Positions 57,622 through 64,000 of a stretch of 64,000 nt of DNA are shown here, piece by piece. Position numbers and translations under genes: made by a program. This DNA is from Populus alba. Lineage: Eukaryota > Streptophyta > Magnoliopsida > Malpighiales > Salicaceae. How positions within the stretch are numbered: position 1 is the stretch's first letter; each line of letters starts with the position of its first letter. The notes beneath the pieces are model-generated. The model was not told where the DNA came from. It did no database searches and worked only from the letters and a program-made list of their open reading frames with translations. The stretch spans positions 19,908,169 through 19,972,168 of the forward strand of contig NC_133288.1 of assembly GCF_005239225.2 (NCBI RefSeq), given 5' to 3'.

Positions 57622-60504
57622 TCATTGCTTGGTTTTCTTGTCGTTTCTACCTCTCTTTCTAAATTCTCGTTTCTCTGTTGTGTACTGCTTCTTAATTAAC
57701 AGATTGCACATTGATTTTTTTACAGCTTCAGCAGCTGCTAGGAAGACCTCTTCCTCAACAGTCAGACTTCCCTGCAACTTTTCAAGCAGTTTCTCTGCCC
57801 CAGGTACCTCATTATCGTCCAACACAGTCAGCTCAGGCCCAGCAGCATCAGGAATGGTCTTCTTGAAACCAGAAAGAACCCTCACACAGGCCAAAGAGTT
57901 GTGATCAGAACCGTGCAGTTTAGAGACACCAGTTATGGTCCACAATAGTTCTGCAGAGGAGCTACAGCCCAGGCTTGTAGGAATGAAGCTATCTCCCATA
58001 TTCGAAACGACCTACAAGAATCACATCAGCTCAGAATGAAAATCCATATATGTTGCACGCGCCATAAATGCATATTGGTAGTTTAGCAATTAATTTTTGG
58101 AGTCCGCCAAAAATTTTCTGAATTTGTTGCAGAAGGAATTCCATGTAGAAGAAAGCCAACGAACTCCAAGCTCACAGTTTGGTAATTGGAATCTATTCAA
58201 CTACGACAATGCAAAGCGAACTGGAAACAAACTAGATAATGCAATGATGCACAATGGCGCAATGTGATGCCAGATCAAAAAACAAATCTATCAAATGAAG
58301 CAGTCTTGTCAATATGAAACTGCCAGAACATGCTAATTTTGTCCTCGTGAACAGGTGTAGTGTTTCACTGTTTCTGCAAAAAATTCAAGTATTTAGATCC
58401 TTACCTTAACAGCCCCAAAAGTTTGAGAAGAAAGATCACAGCTCACCAGGAGTATACCTTGAAAGCTAGAGCAGAATAAATAAGCAGTCAGATAATGAAA
58501 CAGCAGAAGCACACTAAAATGCTCAAAGGCAAGCAGAATGTTTGGAGACATGCCTTTGAATGGCCACTGCAACAACATTACTGCCTGGAATCGTACATAG
58601 ATCAGTGACAGTAGAACAGCTCACTTCACTTCCATTATAGTCTACAATTCCTGCCTTCGGTAAGGAAGTGGAAGAAACACAATTAACTAGCTGGCCAGCA
58701 GCACAGTTGAAGAAACCAGTGCTTTTAGTTTATAAAAATCATCACCACATTTGTCACAGTATAAATGACATTATCATGATACTAATTAGCAACAGATACC
58801 TTCCCTGTACCATCATGATAATATTTTTTCAACTTAACATAAGCAGAAAATAGAAAACTGCCCCAATTTTCATATTCACTTAATCAACATGGAATTTTAA
58901 AAACTACAAAGAAGCCAGTGATTTCATCAGGAACCTCTGTAACAATTCAAGAAGAAATGAGATACCTTACTGCCAACTTCACAGGTATCAAGGAGAGTTC
59001 CAGAGTTAACATCCCACAAGCGAACCTGAAGCAGGACAGAGAACCCTTTTTTCTCAATTTGAAACTAGCATATTTTTTAAAAAAGCACACTATTCAAATC
59101 AGGCTAATACAAGTGCTCGTGAATGCTCACAGTTGAATCACCACTGCCAGACACAAGAAACCCCTGAGGGTAATCCACAGTGACAAGAAAGGCAAGGCAG
59201 GACACAAACCTGTCAATTGATCCATGGAATTAGAAAAATATCAGCCTAAATCTATAGAGAAAATCAAGCAGTTCACTGAAATGCAACCATGCAAGTTAAG
59301 TTACAATGAGGGCAAACTAACATCCCACAACACTTAAATTTGAATTTCTTATTCCAATTTCATATTCCTAATTGGTATCATGTGCATAAACATGATAGAA
59401 ATGCAAGAAAAATGATAATAAAAACTCACTCACTCTGTATGACCAAGGCAAAAACTTTGTATCTCGTGAGCTCCATCTAAAGGTTTCTTGGGAAACACAG
59501 TTACCTGTGAGGGCAATAATATCATGTAAAAAAGGTAATCAAGCTAGATATTTTATCTTATTCAAAGAAAACAAGTACCCGAATCTTAAAATCTCGATCT
59601 GCAGTAACGATAAACCATCCATCAGGTGAAAATTCCTGCAAAAGGAACTCATTATTAGTAAAGGGTCCCTCACTTTTAAAACCACACATTTAGCAAGACA
59701 TGTTATAACCCCATTTCCAACAAAAACCACACCCCCAGCACTGAAGAAGAGGAAAGACCTAAAAAGTGAACAACCCACCAGGCTAGTAATGATGCTGCAA
59801 TAATGTGCGAGCAATGGCGCTGCCTTTTTATTGACCAAAGTCTCATTTCCATCAAGTCCATGCAGATCCACCACCCAAACAACTCCAAATTTGTCAGCAA
59901 AACAAACATACAGTCCATCATTGCTGATGGCAACTGCACTCACTCTCTTCTCAGAACACCTATTCCAATCACAAGTATCAAGCAAATGCCAATAGAAATA
60001 ATTCATAAGTTTCAGCTAAGACAAGAATCAAATCACCCTCTTTGTCTACCATGAATAATCCTATATTAAGATCAGGAAAAAATACACTTCAAATCATAAG
60101 AGAACTTACACGGAAGCAATGCAGCGCCAAGAATCAGTGGACCAAACCTTCACAAGTTTATCATCACCAGCTGATACAAACAGTTTCCCTTTTGCACCGT
60201 AGCGGATGGCTCTTATAGAATCCTTATGAAACGCCTCACCAGTTTCATCCACCAAAGTAACCCCACAATTTCCTCTACTCAGAAACCCATTAAGCAAGTT
60301 AAACTCCAGTATTTTAAGATTGCTCAAAATATTTCATCATGTAGAAAGAATTATAGTGATGATTTCTTACCGGAGGTCGAAGACGCGGAGGTCCGACCCG
60401 ACTGCGACAGCGACGGAATCCTGGGTCGGGTGAACTGAAATTAGGGCCGGAGCTACCTCTACGTCTCTGTTGTTTTCTCCTCCTTCAGGTTGAGTGTCCT
60501 CCAT
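57622..60504 (-). CDS. TRM82: tRNA (guanine-N7)-methyltransferase non-catalytic WD40 subunit, ten exons
   Basis: Exons (- strand): 60504-60371, 60274-60110, 59959-59779, 59635-59579, 59504-59434, 59209-59131, 59025-58966, 58654-58554, 58465-58405, 58011-57622; 432 aa, frame preserved throughout. The protein starts MEDTQPEGGENNRDVEVAPA. WD blades include GKLFVSAGDDKLVKVWSTDS, EFSPDGWFIVTADRDFKIR with the loop before FCLGHTEFVSCLAF, and GFLVSGSGDSTVRLWD. The tail is lysine-rich (KREFRKRGRNDKKTK). TRM82/WDR4 supports the catalytic TRM8/METTL1 subunit in making m7G46 in tRNA. Nine introns: eight are GT-AG and the eighth has a GC donor (AAAG|GCATGT, donor at 58553). The start is the first ATG after a telo-box leader. 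Confidence 0.94.
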
Positions 60505-60549
60505 TTTTATTTTTCTGTTAGACAGACAACAAACAAGAAGAGTTCGATT

Positions 60550-60666
60550 TAGGGTTTTAGTCGCTGGTCAAGGTTTCAACTTTCAGGGTTTAACTGTATG
60601 GATCTGACAAAAACGTATACGGGCTTACTTAAGCATGTTTATTTATTTATTGGGCTTTTCTGGGCT
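60550..60666 (-). promoter_or_regulatory. TRM82 promoter: telo-box and site II motifs
   Basis: On the - strand AAACCCTA lies at 60557-60550, about 50 bp upstream of the ATG. AGCCCA motifs (TGGGCT on +) lie at 60651-60656 and 60661-60666. Telo-boxes and site II elements co-occur in plant translation and growth genes. Confidence 0.65.
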
Positions 60667-60669
60667 TAA

Positions 60670-62030
60670 GACCCATTGATATTATTTGCGATACCTGATG
60701 CTACGCTAGCAGGGGAATCGTATTTTACTGGATTTCAAGCCGCCGCAATACAGCAAAGCAGATTTTTATTTAATTTTAGGTAATTAAAATAAATACTTGA
60801 ATGGTTTAAATTCTAAAGAAGAAAATGTATATTTTAAAATTAAAATTAAAATTTTTTATTTATGTATTTTTTTTACAACAAATATTTTTTTATTAATAAT
60901 GTTGTTTTTTCTTTAACACAAGTCCAAGTTAATTAAAATAAATATTCGCAAAAACCTCAATAACTTAGATTAAGGAGGGAGAATATTTATTTATTAAGGA
61001 AAAATATCATTTCCTTAATGAAAACATGTATTTTTTGTTAAAAACTTATCATAATCTATCCTTTTATTTTCCATAAAAAAATATAAAAATTATTTCTTCA
61101 TAATTTTTATATGGTTGTATGAGAAAAATAAAAAATTTAGTTAATTTATAAAAATTATATAATAAAAATATTTATTTTACTCTTATTGAATATTCACGTG
61201 CAATTTTTTTCCTGCATTTTTCTGTATATTATGCTTATGTATAGTTATTTTTATATAGTTGTATGAACAAAATAAGAGAATAATGAATTCATAGAAACTG
61301 TATAATATATATATATTTTTTTTATTCTGATTGGATTGTATATTTCACCATGTATAATTAATCATTAACAATTGCAAATATAACTATAAAAACCAGAAGA
61401 ATTTATTTTTTAAATAAGTGTTCATGAACCTCGGAAGCCAAGCCCACGTGCCCAAACTCTAAGAGAGAAAAAGCTAGGTGGCCTGAACTAAATTGGGATT
61501 TTCCACAAGTAATGGTAGATTTAATGAGCACTATTTTAGTTATATTGATAATAGTTTCCTTAGGGGAAGTGAGGATGCGATATGATAAACAAAAAAGCAA
61601 AATCAAAACCAGGAAATGGAAAAGAAAGAGAAGTTCCAGCTAGTCGTCACTGAGCACAGATTTCCGTCCACAGCAAAAGTATGGAGCAGGAAGAATATCA
61701 AGAAACTATCAGGTAAATAATTTGTGCGGTTTAAATACAAAAGAACAAATGGCTCGTTGATTGTTATGCATGCTGCTGCTGCTAAATAAATTTAATGCTT
61801 CACTGTTGCTGTTAAAACTGACTCAATACCTTCAGCCATGCCTTCCAAATGGAAGTTTCCCTCAAAAAACCCTAAATTGACAGAAAACAGAGGCAAGGGT
61901 AATAACGGCTCACGAATAAAACAAGATAGCCAGAGAAAGATTACATTCCTCGTCTCCCATAGGAGAGATCCAATGCCTTAACAAAGCTTAATTTTCGCAT
62001 TCAAGCTACAAGAAGAACAAATGGAGGAGG
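60670..62030. other. Spacer between two - strand genes
   Basis: AT-rich to about 61400, then the probable 3' UTR of the F-box gene from about 61700 to 62030. No ORF is supported. Confidence 0.4.
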
Positions 62031-63068
62031 CTAGATTCTCAGCTGTGTACACCCAAGGATTGTTCCTCGGCACCTTGTCATTGGAGTTGCCTGGCGCCAT
62101 GGAGGTCTGTCACCCCCAACTGTTAAGATATCAACATCAGACATTGGCCTAATATCCCAATTCCATCGGTCGGGGCCAATCACCCCTCCAATCACATATA
62201 TGTCATCTCCAAGCCCCATCATTGCAAATCCAATCCTTTTCCGGAACTCAGATGCTGAAACCACTACTTTCCTGGTTTTCCCCTCCTGCTTGAAAATTAG
62301 TCCATGGCTCATCACATAGAGAGCATCATGAATAACTGCCATTGGACCTTGGAGCCAACCATAATCCTCAACTGTCCACCCAGACCCTACATTGTCCAAA
62401 ACTTGTACTGTTGACAAGCCCCTGTGCAAGACATGCAACTTTCCCCCTATAACTACTCCAGAGCATGTTGAATTGTGAGTCCGGTGGAGATCAGGTATTG
62501 GGATCCAAACATCCTTCTCTGGATCATACATTTCCGCTTGAGAAATTGATTTTCGGCAGCTGGTGAAACCACCTGCAACCACAATCTTTCCATTCAAAGT
62601 ACCGCATGCAAACATTGCACGGGGCACAAGCATAGATGCACGGGCTGCCCATTGTCGTAATACAGGGTCATATGACCACACTTCATTTGTTGCAAAGCTT
62701 CCATCTTGATCACCAGTTAATGGGTCAACAGCATCACTACCACCACCAAGCACAAATAGCTTTCCCGCACTAGAGACAACACCAAAGTGGGCAAGGTGTC
62801 TGATTTTAGAAGGGAGAACAGGAAGGGTAATCCAAAGGTCTCGGTGAGGGTCATAAAGCTGCCACAAATTCTCGGGATCAAAAGCGCACACACACAGCAG
62901 ATCCTCTGCTGAACCAACCTCCTGCCGGGCTTTAAACAGCTCAGGGCTACGCACAACAGCTCGCCATGAACGAGAAACGAGCTCTAACTTGGGGTGGAAG
63001 TAGAAGGGAACCCGTGCAATGCACCTGATGGAAACAGCATCTGGAAGACCTTCAATCAGTTCAGACAT
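62031..63068 (-). CDS. SKIP30: F-box/kelch-repeat protein, SKIP30-like
   Basis: 345 aa in one coding exon. The start is MSELIEGLPDAVSIRCIARV, an F-box at about 3-47 (LPDAVSIRCIARVPF, LELVSRSWRAVV). Kelch repeats follow: LFVLGGGSDAVDP, then NEVWSYDPVLRQWAARASM, GKIVVAGGFTSCRKSISQAE, and DDIYVIGGVIGP. I recognise close agreement with Arabidopsis SKIP30 over the whole length. F-box proteins bind SKP1/ASK in an SCF ubiquitin ligase while the kelch propeller picks the target; the substrate is not known. The ATG at 63066-63068 is chosen because SKIP30 starts MSxLIEGLPDAV; the frame is open for three more codons upstream without ATG. The leader is probably split by an intron. Confidence 0.94.
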   Translation of the reverse strand: MSELIEGLPDAVSIRCIARVPFYFHPKLELVSRSWRAVVRSPELFKARQEVGSAEDLLCVCAFDPENLWQLYDPHRDLWITLPVLPSKIRHLAHFGVVSSAGKLFVLGGGSDAVDPLTGDQDGSFATNEVWSYDPVLRQWAARASMLVPRAMFACGTLNGKIVVAGGFTSCRKSISQAEMYDPEKDVWIPIPDLHRTHNSTCSGVVIGGKLHVLHRGLSTVQVLDNVGSGWTVEDYGWLQGPMAVIHDALYVMSHGLIFKQEGKTRKVVVSASEFRKRIGFAMMGLGDDIYVIGGVIGPDRWNWDIRPMSDVDILTVGGDRPPWRQATPMTRCRGTILGCTQLRI

Positions 63069-64000
63069 ACTAATCACTGTTGCATCTGTTTCAAGTTATT
63101 TCTTCACCTCTGATTTTTTTCTATTCTGTTGACAGCAATGCAAAAGCTACCTGACATTAACAAAAGGCACAGGCATTGTTACATGAAATCAATTTCAGAG
63201 TTCTGGCATTTCAAGATCAATGTACTAATAAAGGTGCACCAAGTTTCAATAAAAATAAAATTACTACAGTTGTCACTCTAACCACTTAAAAGAGAAAACT
63301 CATTCTTTAAATAGCCATCGCCATCATCAAACAGAATGGCAATGAAATTTTCAATATCACCATGGTGGGAAAAAAAGGAAAACAAGAAATGGAAAGAAAA
63401 GAAATCCAGAACATGCAAAGAATAAAGAGGACTCCATTCAATCACTTGTTTTGGTTTGCAAGGTCGCAAATCAGTATCTGCAGATACCTGAAGTCAAAAT
63501 TGTGGAAGAAGTTAGTTTCTTTCCAAGGTAGCTGGCTCATCTTTACAAGTCGAAGAAGAGTATGCTTTTTTCATACAAATAGCAGTATTGTCATGAAAAG
63601 TAATATGAAGGGAAACCTGGCTCTCTCATTTCTGCCATCTGTTCAAATTTAATTAAATTTGAAAAAGCACAACAAATACATGGCCAAACTTGCAAAAAAT
63701 CCTCAACGTAATACTTTTTATAATTGAAAATGGCCAAACCATAAATAAACCAGTGAAAATCCATCAATATACTCAATCAAGACTAAAAAGTATCCAATTT
63801 CTCATGATCAGAGGTTAAACTTATCGGAATTTAGTCTTTATTACACTAGGGGTGTATGTGTAAAATGCATTGGCTCATAATTTTTACAAAGAAACAAAAA
63901 CTTTATAATCCAAGAGAAGAAAATTGTCTAAGAAACAAGTATCTACGGAAGAATTTAATGCTCTAATTATGACATTGAAATGGTCCTGACCCTACATATA
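63069..64000 (-). other. 5' leader/intron region of the SKIP30-like gene
   Basis: TTTCTGTTGACAG-like pyrimidine tracts near 63110-63135 on the + side do not give a clear acceptor on the - strand. The region has no coding ORF; it may be leader intron and promoter, with the transcription start possibly beyond the window. Confidence 0.3.

Overview
This window is nuclear DNA of a dicot plant, most likely poplar or a close Salicaceae relative. The genes carry canonical plant GT-AG introns. The spacers are very AT-rich and filled with short foldback repeats, decayed SINE-like copies and arrays of a poplar-type repeat. One fragment of chloroplast petD sits in the nuclear sequence. There are no bacterial features such as operons. 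The genus is inferred from repeat style and protein similarity recalled from memory; no search was run.

Eight protein genes could be assembled, with exon joins that keep frame throughout. On the + strand: a two-exon 63-aa microprotein (88-497); an eight-exon IDM1/ROS4-like PHD-finger acetyltransferase of 1583 aa (7790-16031); 40S ribosomal protein S18 in four exons (18972-20112); and a PNRC-motif protein (35723-36382). On the - strand: an OVATE family protein (24400-25137); an FCS-like zinc finger (FLZ) protein in two exons (42099-43132); the WD40 subunit of tRNA m7G46 methyltransferase, TRM82/WDR4, in ten exons (57622-60504); and an F-box/kelch protein like SKIP30 (62031-63068). They do not form one pathway. 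Chromatin (IDM1), translation (RPS18, TRM82), growth and stress signalling (OFP, FLZ, PNRC) and ubiquitin ligase (SKIP30) genes are interspersed. RPS18 and TRM82 share telo-box promoter motifs typical of translation genes.

Gene-free regions are 0.5-7.4 kb, 16-18.8 kb, 20.1-24.4 kb, 25.4-35.1 kb, 36.4-42.1 kb and 43.2-57.6 kb. They contain a ~1.1-kb terminal-inverted-repeat element whose right end is a chain of perfect hairpins, about fifteen copies of a related AT-rich foldback repeat, a 273-bp element with an 8-bp target duplication, several SINE-like copies, three arrays of a reiterated ~150-280 bp repeat, and microsatellites.

The most notable points are inside or beside genes. The IDM1-like gene has seven tandem 47-residue units in which AT-hooks are present or decayed, a duplicated splice acceptor that makes a short in-frame pseudo-terminal exon, and an exact 131-bp tandem duplication in an intron. 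TRM82 has a GC-AG intron. The FLZ gene has a five-codon upstream ORF overlapping its start. I saw no clearly new multi-gene system; the serial-hairpin element is the nearest candidate for an undescribed structure.
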